64,000 bases of DNA from Ceratobasidium sp. AG-K (taxonomy: Eukaryota; Basidiomycota; Agaricomycetes; Cantharellales; Ceratobasidiaceae), in the NCBI GenBank assembly GCA_037039685.1, contig JAWNGF010000005.1:1612001-1676000 (forward strand), written 5' to 3'. Below are positions 22,491-33,506 of this stretch, piece by piece; within the stretch, counting starts at the first letter, position 1, and every line of letters begins with the position of its first letter. The notes under the pieces are model-generated. The model had not been told where the DNA came from. It did no database searches and was given only the letters and a program-made list of their open reading frames with translations. The position numbers were made by a program, and so were the translations under genes.

Positions 22491-25073
22491 CTAAATAAAC
22501 TGCGCAGTCGTTGTCGACTGCCTCCTCCCCGCTCTGCGCTCCTTGGTTCCCCGCATCGGGCCGACGCCCGCTTCAATAGCAGCTGCTTTACTCATATTCT
22601 GTTGAACAACCCGGAACCGGCCTTGACTTGAGCTCCCTCCCCCAGTAGATGCGGAAGTGGTGGCAATCGCAGTGAGAGAACCTGTACTGCTCGCCAGACT
22701 CGACTCGCCGTCTGCCCCGAGACCGAGATCAGCTCCGTCGTCAATATCTGTACTAATATCCGCCACACCTCCGATCTTGGAACGGTTGGGATGTGTCTTG
22801 TTATGGTGTCGAATCATATTTGAGCGGGTGGCGAATCCTTTACGACATGTCTCGAGAGGACAACAATAAGCTAGCCACAAGTTAGTATACGCGTATTTTT
22901 CAGCCCAAGCAGGACTTACGTTTTTCGCCGGAATGTATGTTCATATGGTCTTTAAGCCCGCTTGGACGGCGGAAAGTCTTGCCACAGCTCTCGCACTTGT
23001 GTGTGCCGGGACCGGCGGGGTTTGCGGAGGATGGGCCGGCTTCATCTTTGCTAACCGGTTCCATCAATTGGGATGTTCTAAAATTCTCCATCCTAGTCAT
23101 GCTGCTCGGCAGCGGCATAGGCGGCGGCGAGGCAAGCGAGAAACTACTGGCTGGGCTTGGGGCCGTAGTCATTGTAGGCAGCCCCGGATACGAGCTTGTA
23201 GAAAACTCTCTTTGGAACGGGGGCGATGGTGACGAGTAATCCGGGAATCCGACATCTGGTCCAAAGGGTGTCATTAATAAACTTGCATCCATAGGAGCCT
23301 GCTGTAGCATCCCGAGTGGCAAGGAATCAAGCCCGGTTAGGTAAAGAGGCTGTGCAGATCCGTGTTCGGGCATGCCCATTATGCCGAGGGGCATCTCCCC
23401 CCACGGATGAGACATACCAGCCATTGCTGCAGCATCCGCTTCATCTTCGCGTTGCAGTTCCTCAATCTTTTGTCGACGTTGAGCCATGCGGGCTTCGAGC
23501 TCTGGCCGGCGGGTGGGATCGGGTTGGAGCTTGAAGCCGAGCTGCTCGGCCTGTTGGGCGAGTTGCGCAACCGAGGGCCCGGGAGGCATCATATAGGTAA
23601 AGTTATGCGGAAAGCTCATAGATGGCCCACTGCGTGCTTGAGCCTTTGAGGGGTCAAACACCACCGGGTTAGCGCGTCGTCGCGCCAGGCGCTCGCGGTG
23701 CTTTGCCCCAGCGCCCACCGCTTCCGTCTCCTCGGATTCCGACTCTGGTTTGAGTATCCCAGATTTCGAGTCCTCCTCTTCGGATTCGGTCGTGGGAGGG
23801 GAAGATTCGCACGTGCTTGGAGACAAGGTCGATGCAAATGGTGAAGGAGACTCGCGCATAACGGGCGTGGAAGGCGAGGTCGCTGTTGCCGCCTCCGGAG
23901 AAGTACCTTGTGGCCAGGGCTCGGGTACAGTCCGAGTTGGAGTGCATGACATATCTTCGCGTTCGGTGACGCTGGCGTTCCAGGACAAGTTCGAGAGGTC
24001 CTCGAGCGAGATGCCCTTGGATGCTGGACTTTTTGGAGGTGGGGTTACGTTGGGCTCAAATTTGACTGGGACAATATCTCCTGGTAGTTCGGGTTGACAA
24101 GGCACATCTTTGCTTGGTATTTGCTCCATTATGTGATCTTCATCGGTTGCTACTTTCAAGGTTCGTAAGCGCCGAGTCAAAGGATGGACATGAGGGGAGC
24201 CTCCGGTGGATACAGCCGGCGACATGGGGCGCGATAAAGGAAGGGGCGTCGACCGAGGAGACCGGAGATGCGCTCGAGTTAGGCTGCCTCGGGCAATTGG
24301 CTCCTCTGACGGCAAAGAGGTTCTAAGATCCGATAGCTCAAAGACTGATCGAGCCGAATGTGATCTCAGATGTGGAAGTGTGCTGTTCAATTGGGCAAAT
24401 CCGGGTAGCTGGATCGGGCCAGGCGAGGCACAGGTTCTCCGATCCTCCAGGATGGACGATAACGATGAACCCGATGCAATGGTCGAAAACGAAGACGAAA
24501 GCGTCGAGGCGGCCTCTGGACTACTCGGACGGGAGAGCGAAAGATCTACATTTTATGTCTAGAGATCAGGCACGTGGTGACATTGGATAAAAAGCCCTAT
24601 TAGGCAAATACCTGTGCCTCCTGTGCTATCCAACCGTGTTTGGCGAGGTGAGGCCCAAGGGCTGTGGTGTTGGAGGGTTGTTCGGTCCATTTCAATTTGT
24701 CGACCAACTTCGCGTCCGGGCGAGCTACAGAATGCTAGTGGAGCGTTAGATGCGTCAAAGCAGCGAATTTATACGTACCTCGTGGAGTGGCCTCGGACAG
24801 GCGACGGGCTGATCGTACAGTTGGGAACGCCTGTTCCGACTGGTCTGGACTGATGATTAGATTGCGCAATGTACTGGTGGCGACGTTCGCACCCATGATG
24901 GATGAGATTCCAGGCAAAGGGCCACATTCCTCGTCTCTTGATCCTCGTGTAGATGACCTGATTGGGGGCAGAGACACGGACAGAGTGTGAATAGTGTCTG
25001 GTTCGGAATTTATCCTCGTTTTTGCCCGGCCGCGATCAACGACCGGAGGGAGAAGAGGCAGAGACCTGGGCAT
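22491..25073 (-). CDS. Large C2H2 transcription factor, array copy 7
   Basis: Exons 25073-24779, 24734-24612, 24545-22920 and 22870-22491, 807 residues, all phase 1. The long body is Ser/Pro/Thr-rich and acidic in places (TESEEEDSKS). It has a charged, probably helical stretch (PELEARMAQRRQKIEELQRE) about 270 residues before the fingers. Finger 1 (CESCGKTFRRPSGLKDHMNIH, about 655-677) is followed by a classical linker SGEKPY that spans the intron, then finger 2 (CPLETCRKGFATRSN then MIRHHNKTH, to about 708) and a 99-residue low-complexity tail. All zinc ligands are present. The same intron position and the TRSN helix tie it to the array, and it is the most conventional member. Nuclear DNA-binding regulator; target unknown. 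Confidence 0.88.
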
Positions 25074-27317
25074 GTCCAAGTTGGTGTAGTAGGAAAGAAG
25101 TGAGCAAGAGCGATGGTCTTTATGGTGGCTTATGAGCGCTTGTGCTGATGCGATCAGCCCACGCCGAGCATGGCACTGCCCCTTTCGTTTGTCAAATTCT
25201 CAGATGATCTAACTCCCAGATAAGGGAGCAGCGAGGCGGAAGAATGGAAGCGACAAGGAAGCAGAGGCTGTGTGCGCCCCTCCAATATCTAAAAATGGCA
25301 ATTGAGGGATAAAAAACACGCAACGCCATGCCCATCGCGCGCATCACCTTGGTGCGTGCCATCAACCTATATAATATCAACAGGTCATTCAACTTCCTGC
25401 GTCCGCACACTTGGCGTCTATTGGAACTTTCTTTCCTCGTGTTCCCAACATGCAGGTGCTTGAATGCAGGACACGGGGCCCGGATCGCCGAAACGTGCTT
25501 GAAATACCGCGTTTCTATCTTGCTGGCATCACTGAACACAAACGCCCACCACAAATCGAAGGTTGCTTACTGACCCAGATCTCGCCAATTACCATTGTGC
25601 GAGGTGAATAATGATGGACGCTCTCGCTTAGGATGGGCAACTGGCTGTGTAATGTCAGGCCGTGATGGTACCGGATACACGTAGACACCAGCAGGCAGTA
25701 CATTCGGCCGTCAAATAATGCTCGTAAATGTGAAAAATACAGCAAGGATAGGCAGTGTTTGACAAACACTCCTCTCGGGGATACTACCCGGCTCCCTTGG
25801 GAGAGCGCGGGTTTCAGGGATCTGAGATGTGACTCGACATGGGGGTTTATATCGTTTCCCTGAACTCCGGATGCGTTACAGGATATTACAAGGGGGTTCG
25901 AAGAGCTGGCAGCGCCCATCATGATGTCATTGCGAGGTGAGCACTATACGGACGATAGCTAGTATCGGTGCATTCTGGCTTTTTCTCATCCCAAATTACG
26001 ACTGCGAAAGTTGCCGCTCAATAATCTCTCAGCGCCTAACAACGGAACACGCCTGCGCGGCTAGTGTGGCCGTAGGGCGCCTGATACCAACTGCTACTTC
26101 CCGAGGCCTGGCGGGACCGAATGATAACATCTCCTGGGAAAATCCATATACGGGATTACGATCTTCGTCGCGAGACAGTCATTCGATAGCCAAAATTGGA
26201 TGGCGAACAGAGCTACGATGATATTGGACTCCTGTGTCCTAAAGCTCAAGTCGCCTTGTGTACTGAGTGATCCACGAGCCCCAGGGTTCCAAGCCAAAGG
26301 AGTCAGTAGATAGACAAGCTCATCTTTATAGTACGAGGGATCTGGAGTTCAACCCGATTCAAGCGAGAAGAGCAATGAATATCATACCTGTCCAGGTGAG
26401 TGTATTCCATGCTGGGAGCCGTACTGGCGCGCGGCAGTCCTTGTCCAATACCCAATGGTTCTGGAGTGAGAGGTTGTTCATCAAAACCAGAAGCCAGGGT
26501 GATGGAAGTGGACCGCATTCACGCACAGGCTCTAGATTAGTGGCCGTTGGTACGCTGGATCTGGTCGGCGTGTAGTGTATTTGGATTCTCATTAACCTCT
26601 TCCCGACCACCATTCCATGATTTTTATCGGACGAGGTGCGTCGTTGAATAAGAGCAGTGGCATTTCTACCCTCGAAGGGTCACTAAGAGGCAGCAGTGTC
26701 TCGGTAGAGGCCTAAGGAGGTTTACGGATGTAATAAAATGTCACAAGAGTAGATGGTTGACATATCGCCACCAAAACGAACGCTAGTGATATCTGCGGAG
26801 TAGACAATAGTGGATGGGCGAACAGGTGAAAAAGGAGATATGTAGCGGTTGCGTGTTCAAGGGAAGAGATGGTTAGTGCCGAACATGGTACGGGCAGTAT
26901 GGACCAACTTTCGAGGGCCAGAAAGCGAAGGAATGCACAGAGGGTGTACTGATTCCTGCGCCCAGGGAACCAGCATTATATATGCCAATAATAGGGGGGA
27001 GCTGTAGCACGGAAAAAAATCTCGAGGGGGCTGACCATGCCGAGAGGCCACAACCTCCGAGTGTGAAGCATACATCCCAGAGAACACTTGTTTGGAGTTT
27101 GATGGTCAACAGGGGTTAGGGGATTGTATCACGTGCCTTGCTTCTCTGTTCCAAACACAGCCTCCAACTTCAGATAACCGGTCCCTGATCAAATGTGGAG
27201 TGAACCGCCGCAGTTGCTACCAGCCGGCCTTGAATTCAATCTCCGAAGCCGCCCTGCTGTACTTGGCGCTGTCCGACTCGCACTTGCTTCAAACTTTGAG
27301 TTGCATTTGGCCGCCAC
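25074..27317. other. Intergenic between the C2H2 array and the Zn2Cys6 gene
   Basis: A 135-codon minus frame at 25515-25922 and shorter ones at 26300-26610 have no splice partner or paralog, and none is kept. Nothing else was seen. Confidence 0.5.
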
Positions 27318-29067
27318 ATGGAGCATAAACGACGGCGTGGGCGCGTTGCAAAAAGTTGTTTGACTTGCAAAGAAAGGCACGAACAAACAACTTATCTCCC
27401 TTTGGTACGAAGCATTACAACTAACGAAATTCAAATTATAGTCATAAAAAGTGCGATCAGACTCATCCAAAATGCAACAGATGTGTAAAAGGGGGCCATG
27501 AGTGCCAGTATGAGGATAGCAAAGTCGGTGGCAGCCAGGTGCGTCCTGACACCAGTTTTTACTTACACTTACATAGACCATTGGTATCGCAGAGTGTCTT
27601 CCCTGCACTAATGGTTGCCGCAAGACCCTCGTCTTCGAGTATTCCTTCATTCAATCCTTCAATCCCACGAAACATTTCCCCTGGCTCCTGGCGCTTGATA
27701 GGCCTTGTCATGGCTCATTGTGGGCACTTGCGAATCGACATCTGACCCTTCTCTGACTAAATTCTTATAGTTGATGTAACGCTGAAGGCTTCGTACTTTA
27801 GGCCCGTTGGACCCTATCTGGGAAAGCATCGCGAATCTATGCTCTTGCGTCTCCAGTCGTCCAACATTAGCCGCCGCACAAGGTTCATCTTGTACAAAGC
27901 CTTTGAAACCATTTTGAAAGGAGAAGATTGGCGTTACCATACCCTCTTCGATGAGTGGGCCCAGTGGCTCGAGCAGGAGCACAGCTCGATATGGAGACAA
28001 TCCCTTACATCGCAATCGCATGACCAATTAGGAGATGCGTTAGAGGTTGGTCGTCTGCTTGTAAAATTTACTCGAATATGTATTTGACACCTTGTTTTAG
28101 GTTTCGTACGTCAAAATCAGGCTTCTCAGAGGTCAGAACGTCTACCAGCATCTTCAACATGCTGGGCCCTCGTTTCTGCACGCCATTATTTCCGATCCGT
28201 CGTTGTGTCCAACCAGCCACGATCCACCCTCTATCCCTCTGGCTCGTGTTCTCGCTTCGTCTCGGTGTGAACGCTGGCACTTCGCGTTTATGGACGTTGT
28301 TTATGCGATGGCGTACGGCCTCCCCCACATTATTCGGTACGACACATCCCCAGACCCAACCCTGGACCCGAATAGCTACAGCACCTTTGTTTGGTCGCAT
28401 GGCTGTCTCGCTGAGCATTTGATGGTGTTGGCCGATATCAATACGTGTCGCGATACGAAGTGTGACTGGCGAGGGATCGAAAGAACATTGCTTGAGTGGC
28501 AACCACGACCTGTTTGCAGCACTGGATGGGAATCATGGATGACAGTTGCATGGCTGGCGATCCAAGAGAGCTGGAGGCATGCATTATTTGTATATTTATA
28601 CATGGTTAGTTATTGGTGAGCGATTATTTGTTTCTTAACTAAATGCAAAACGAGCAGGCTGTTTACGGCGTGTCTTCGGATGACTCTCGGATTCAATCTT
28701 CCGTGAAGCAATTACTACAAATCCTTAAAACCGTGCCGCTAAGGGATCCTGACTGGGAGCGTCCGGTGTCGAACATGCACTTATTCGTACAATACTTTAT
28801 TGCAAGTGCAAGTCTTTGCTTTATATTTATTGCTAATCTTGGCGTTGGATACAGGTTGGAGTATGTGCCCGAACTGAGAAACAGCGTACGATTGTTCGGA
28901 GCGTGTTAGCGGACCCCGCCAAGACTCGGCTATGGTTGGTTGGTGGAGCTGACTTTGTTCCTGTATTGGAGCATCTGTGGTTAGGAGCTGCAGCTGGAGG
29001 ACAACCTATTAAGTGGGAAGACTACATGCACTCCCGAGAAACAGTCCTTCCCGTGCTCGGTGTATGA
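27318..29067 (+). CDS. Zn2Cys6 transcription factor, copy 1
   Basis: Exons 27318-27376, 27442-27538, 27593-27719, 27771-28045, 28101-28604, 28658-28801 and 28855-29067, 472 residues, all in phase. The zinc cluster CLTC...KKCDQTHPKCNRCVKGGHEC (C-x2-C-x6-C-x6-C-x2-C-x6-C) is interrupted by intron 1 between Cys2 and Cys3, as in the copies at 54-63 kb. It then has a short linker and a helical regulatory domain with blocks shared by all copies (YFRP, LADINTCRD, WESWMTVAWLAIQESW, SSDDSRIQSSV) and the C-terminal block VCARTEKQR...WEDYMHSRE. Introns 1 (27377, GCACGA) and 6 (28802, GCAAGT) start with GC. Fungal-type nuclear regulator; target unknown. The linker is shorter than in other copies. Confidence 0.88.
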
Positions 29068-29486
29068 AGTTGGAAATTGGAACTGAAGGTCATAGGATGG
29101 TGGAACTAGTAACGTAACTAGTTACAATTGCTTGAACAATGAGGTTTGGTTAACAGCGAAATCTCCTCCTCGGGTGCATGGGTGAGCTGATGGCTGCGAA
29201 AGGAAGGACTTGCCAATCATTGACATGGACGGTTACGTGTGTAAATTACGCAACCATGCCAAAAATACCGGATACCACGCCCTTGGGGTGGTCTAGGCTG
29301 TGTTCATTCTAGATCTATTCCACATGGTCGTGATATTCATATTCTGATCGCACGTACGTTCAATCTGATGATACAGCATGCGCACATTCCACCATCTTTA
29401 CGCTAACTGACTGGTTGATTCTGACTTCTCTACTGACTATAAGTGCTCGACCAACCATCAGTCACAAGTGTATTGCAATCACAAGG
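29068..29486 (+). promoter_or_regulatory. Intergenic and promoter region of GRDP-like copy 1
   Basis: No gene. An in-frame ATG at 29415 could extend the next gene by 24 codons, but paralogs begin at the equivalent of 29487, so this stretch is taken as 5' region. No distinct TATA box or operator can be assigned. Confidence 0.4.
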
Positions 29487-32420
29487 ATGGACAACTCGCT
29501 CCCGCCTCCCGTGTACTTCTCAGCCCAGGACTCACATGGCCATGCCGACGCACCTCCTGCCTTCGAAACTGGTTCCTCGCCTCCCGCCGCCCCCATCGAT
29601 TCCAAGTCTCCTCCGAGGAACGACGAACTGACAGTACCGCATCCAAGTCAGCCCACTCGCATTCGCCCACAGAACGATTCGAGTTCAACTTCACCTCAGC
29701 TTCCCCCTCCACCTACTCTGAAAATTAACAACAAGACAGTCGGCCCGTTCGATCTGGTCAAAACTGACGAAATCAAAGCACATCTTGTACTTCTCGGCGC
29801 ATTTGCTCGACTTAAAGCCGAGGTCAAGTCTCAGATAGGTCCGAACGTCCAGAGATCGACAGACGAACTGTGGGCCATCTACATCGCACGTGCTGTAGCT
29901 CGGTTCTCGACGTGGATTACCCAGGGCTTGCCACCTGACCTAGGAGGGTCTAATGTTCGATTGCTGAGGGAAGACGAGTTGCCCCCCATCGATGTACTGA
30001 TGGCGTGGCACACCTACATGTTGAACCCGAGGGTGTACTACGAGGATGGCGCGAGCAAAAAGTCGAGATTGATAAACATCCGGTGTGAACCTCGTATCAA
30101 GTCCGAGGATCCGCCCAATTAACTTGCTTCGATGATACAGCGCATTTCCACTGAACCTCGTGCATAAGATTGTAGATCTCGACACACTCGCCGCGTTACA
30201 TCCCACTCCTGGACGACAGCAGCATTTTGAGTCACTCACAGGCCAAGGATGGTTCTGCCCTCTTAATACAACATCTTCCGATACAACCTTTGTTCCCTGC
30301 CCGAGATGTGAAAGCAAGACTCTAAACGAAGTCTGTTGGGTGACGGACGAGCACACTGGGTTTGCGCAACATGGCTTTAGGGCTCGGTGTCATGTATGCG
30401 TGGAGGTGTTTGATCGAGACGTGAGTGGTTGAGTTATTGATTCGTATTCGGTTGAGTCGAGGAACTCTAGGCAATCATGCTCCGTGCCGTCTGCGACGAT
30501 ATCATTCAAGTACGCATCGGTCTAACTCACAAATCAGCGAACTTGGAAAACCAGCCTTTTATGATGTGTGTACTTGCGACAAGGAAACAAAAAATCTGGC
30601 AATCACACTGATTTCTCTCACCTAGGGGAACACTATTAGACTATAGGACAGGCACACCTGACCGGAAGATGGCTGCTCGCAACAATGAAACCCTGCTCAA
30701 GGCGCGCTCCAATTCAAGTTTTCGATGCATGCGTTTCCTGATTTGGTGACGGTTCTGATTGGAATAGCATTTCTTGACAAAGGCAAGCATGAGCCTTACT
30801 CGTGGAGATTCACTTGCTGGGTCAATCAACTACTCGATAAAACGGCTTGAGACTGCGCTCAAGGACGGATTGTACCTCCGTGGAGGAGGTCCCCAGTACG
30901 CAACCATCCAATTATATACTGCTACGCTAACAGCCTGAGCATTAGAGTCACTCGGATCCTAAGCTACTATCGGTGCCCATATTATCCTTTCTCTATTGAG
31001 CTATGCGGAGCGGTAATTACGAGTTCCATTGTGAATACCACCCGTGAGCTAATTTTACGGATTTAGATCCTGCGCCAGGGCTCTTTCATCGACAAGATGG
31101 TCAGCTTGGGTTGGACTGAACCCCACACATTCGATGATGACTCTGTTACGATTGTGCGTTGTATCGCGAGGTACAATGCATGGTTAGCAGTGCTGAGTGA
31201 GCTAACCCGCTCGATGCTAGTCCCCACACTCGTATGTATCAATTTACGAGAGAATCGTACAAGTACTAAATTTTAAGCGTCGTTCTAGGACATTGTAAAT
31301 TTCATTCATCCCAAATAACACGCATACACTTACGAACATACCTACAGGACCTCGCGTGGCATACGCATCAATTGAAACAACTTGAGTACCGGTAGGCGAA
31401 GCTTCATCGAAACAAGTACCAGGTCTAACCCGTATTCACACAGAACATCGACACTGGGACTAGTTGGCCAGTTTATCGACCACGATGACAAAATTGAGGA
31501 GAACAAACTTTCGGAAGCATACGAAGAGACAGCAAAGTACTGGGAGGTGAGTGGCCGATTATGTGTTATCGTATCTAATATCCCGTATTCAGCAACGTTG
31601 GGGAGTTCCGTACCATATCTGTGGATGCCCGCAGGCTCCGAATAGCAAGCTGTTTAGCTCATCAGGATCCATTTCCAAGATATTCCGTGGCAAGGGCAAA
31701 GCCAAGGCGCCTGCTGAGTTTTCCAATCCACAGCCGCAACTGGTGTCTAGGCACGATTGCGACTCGCCTCTCACTCACCCATCCGAGCATAACTCGGTTC
31801 TCGTTTTCGGGCAGTCATTGGCCGAGTCTCGAAGGGAAGATAGGGTGTATAAGTATAACAAGTGGGAGAGGCAGATGCGCACAGATGTCACAAAAGGAAA
31901 AGTGCCGCCAGATAGATGGGAGGCCACGAATCTGCAAAGGTCAGAGGGACATCAAGTAGGGTTTATGAGGCCTATGCCAGACCCAAACTTGTAAGTGTCA
32001 AGTCGACTGAATAGTACTGTCTGAAACTTTAAATTGCACTAGGGCGCCAGTTCTGCCCTATGGCGCTGAAACATGTGCGGCGCATGATGGCGGTGTACTA
32101 GACGGGAAGAACCTCAGTTCAGAACCTACAGATAAGAAATACTCAGCTGGTATATGTGCCGCGGGGATGGGATATCATAGCATGCGGCCACTGGGTGGCT
32201 TCTATCTTGGCACTTCGGGCAGCTGTGCAGGGGCAATCAATGGTGCTTGTTCTTCAGGCAAAGGCATTGAACGTGGCGGCTCAGTAAGTTGGATTCACTC
32301 GTTCACGGAATCTTATTGATACCTAACTTCAAAATAATTAGGCATGCGCAGTGAGTGGGTTTATGTCAGAGACTAGTTACAAGCACTTACTACCGAGGGA
32401 TAAATTAGTATATGGGGTAA
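29487..32420 (+). CDS. GRDP-like (DUF1399) protein, copy 1
   Basis: Fourteen exons: 29487-30082, 30141-30420, 30471-30565, 30626-30701, 30768-30895, 30946-31012, 31067-31231, 31289-31294, 31348-31391, 31444-31546, 31593-31990, 32043-32283, 32342-32350, 32409-32420; about 739 residues. Proline-rich N-terminus, then the domain core (KAHLVLLGAFARLKAEV, DVLMAWHTYMLNPRVYYED), a CPRCE...CHVC zinc-ribbon-like insert, YYPFSIELCGA, and DIDLAWHTHQL with HDDKIEENKL. The C-terminus is Cys/Gly-rich. The paired WHTYMLNP and WHTHQL motifs match the plant and fungal glycine-rich-domain family; biochemical role unknown. Exon 8 is only 6 nt. Intron 4 starts GCGCGC, where the three paralogs have GT, so splicing may be weak. 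The last two tiny exons are the least certain; reading through gives an alternative tail. Confidence 0.85.
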
Positions 32421-32796
32421 CTGAATGCTCTACATGTATACCAACAAGCAACCTAATAGCAAAGGCTTCACGGTTGCAATTTTGGATAGGAATTCACTAA
32501 GTAATGCGGACCCTTCCCCTTTGTATTTGCGAGCCATATGAGTTAAGGGCGGCAATGAAGAGCGCGTTATTTGATTTCACGTCCCACCTTTAGCTCTAAA
32601 CTTATAGCCTGATGGAGGATTATTCGATTTAACTTGAGCACTCAGAGGGACTCACCTTGGGCTTGAATCCCTGAGAGATCACCAAGTATCACGTGACACG
32701 GAGAGCGATGATGCCACGTTCTCGCCAGCTCAAAACTCGACTAGCACACTCTAACCTTTCCACCACACCTCCGCCGCTCCTTCTCCTCTACAAAAA
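32421..32796 (+). promoter_or_regulatory. Intergenic and 5' region of SEC61-beta
   Basis: No gene. Contains CACGTGAC at about 32691 and pyrimidine-rich sequence just before the ATG (CTCCTTCTCCTCT), common in front of strongly expressed fungal genes. No specific factor can be named from sequence. Confidence 0.4.
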
Positions 32797-33350
32797 TGGT
32801 GGGTATTACTTTTGCGTACGTGTTAAAGGAGCTCTACTAAATTAGCACTTCCTGTATCAGTCTGACTCCAGCCGCCCCGATTCTCCCGTATCTGCCCCGA
32901 CTGGCCAGCCTCCCCGCCCTGGATCTGGCAATACTATTTCGCGACCCCCTGGTGCTGGACAAGTTCGGTAAGTACACGTAATTTAATACATGTGCTGAGC
33001 TTGTATGGCTTGCACAAACATCACAAATGTTAACCATGATTCATTTCTGTAGCCGTCGCGCAACCAACCAGACGACCCAAAAACCCAACTCGGCGCGCGC
33101 CGCAGGAGCTGGAGGATCGAGCAACACGATGCTCAAGCTGTACACGGATGATTCGCAAGGACTGCGCGTGTGAGTATGCGCCTCATCCCACTGTCCTCGT
33201 GTCCTCTTGACGTGGCATATTTATCTGACTATTTGTTTCGTGTCGTTATACAGAGATCCTTTCGTCGTCATGATGCTTTCGCTATCCTTCATCGCCTCCA
33301 TCTTCTTCCTCCACATTTCCGCAAAAGTTGTACGCTACTTCTCCAAGTAG
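32797..33350 (+). CDS. SBH1: Protein transport protein Sec61 subunit beta
   Basis: Exons 32797-32799 (the ATG alone), 32861-32967, 33053-33169 and 33254-33350; 107 residues, the usual size for the family. The N-terminus is cytosolic, polar and Pro/Ser/Gly-rich (SDSSRPDSPVS). It is followed by the conserved stretch GGSSNTMLKLYTDDSQGLRV and DPFVVMML, then a single C-terminal membrane helix (LSLSFIASIFFLHISAKVV) ending RYFSK, the tail-anchor arrangement of Sec61-beta/Sbh1. It is a small subunit of the ER translocon that associates with Sec61-alpha and aids insertion of nascent chains. It lies between divergently related GRDP copies with no functional link visible. Confidence 0.95.
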
Positions 33351-33506
33351 GCCTCTTGACTATAATAGACTTGGGTCTCGGTGTATATTGTGTGGTGCGT
33401 TTGGACACGCAGTGTAATATGATTGAGTTATTGCTGTTACTGGACGCGATACACATGCCTAGACGACATCGAATTTGCACTCTACAATCCAAAGACAAGC
33501 GCCAAC

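Noticed and set aside
25515..25922. 135-codon minus-strand open frame
   Set aside because: No family similarity, no in-phase splice partner and no recognisable composition bias.
26300..26613. Weak resemblance to the first exon of C2H2 copy 7 (ECGPLP stretch)
   Set aside because: Limited to a few residues, no aligned neighbours; judged chance.
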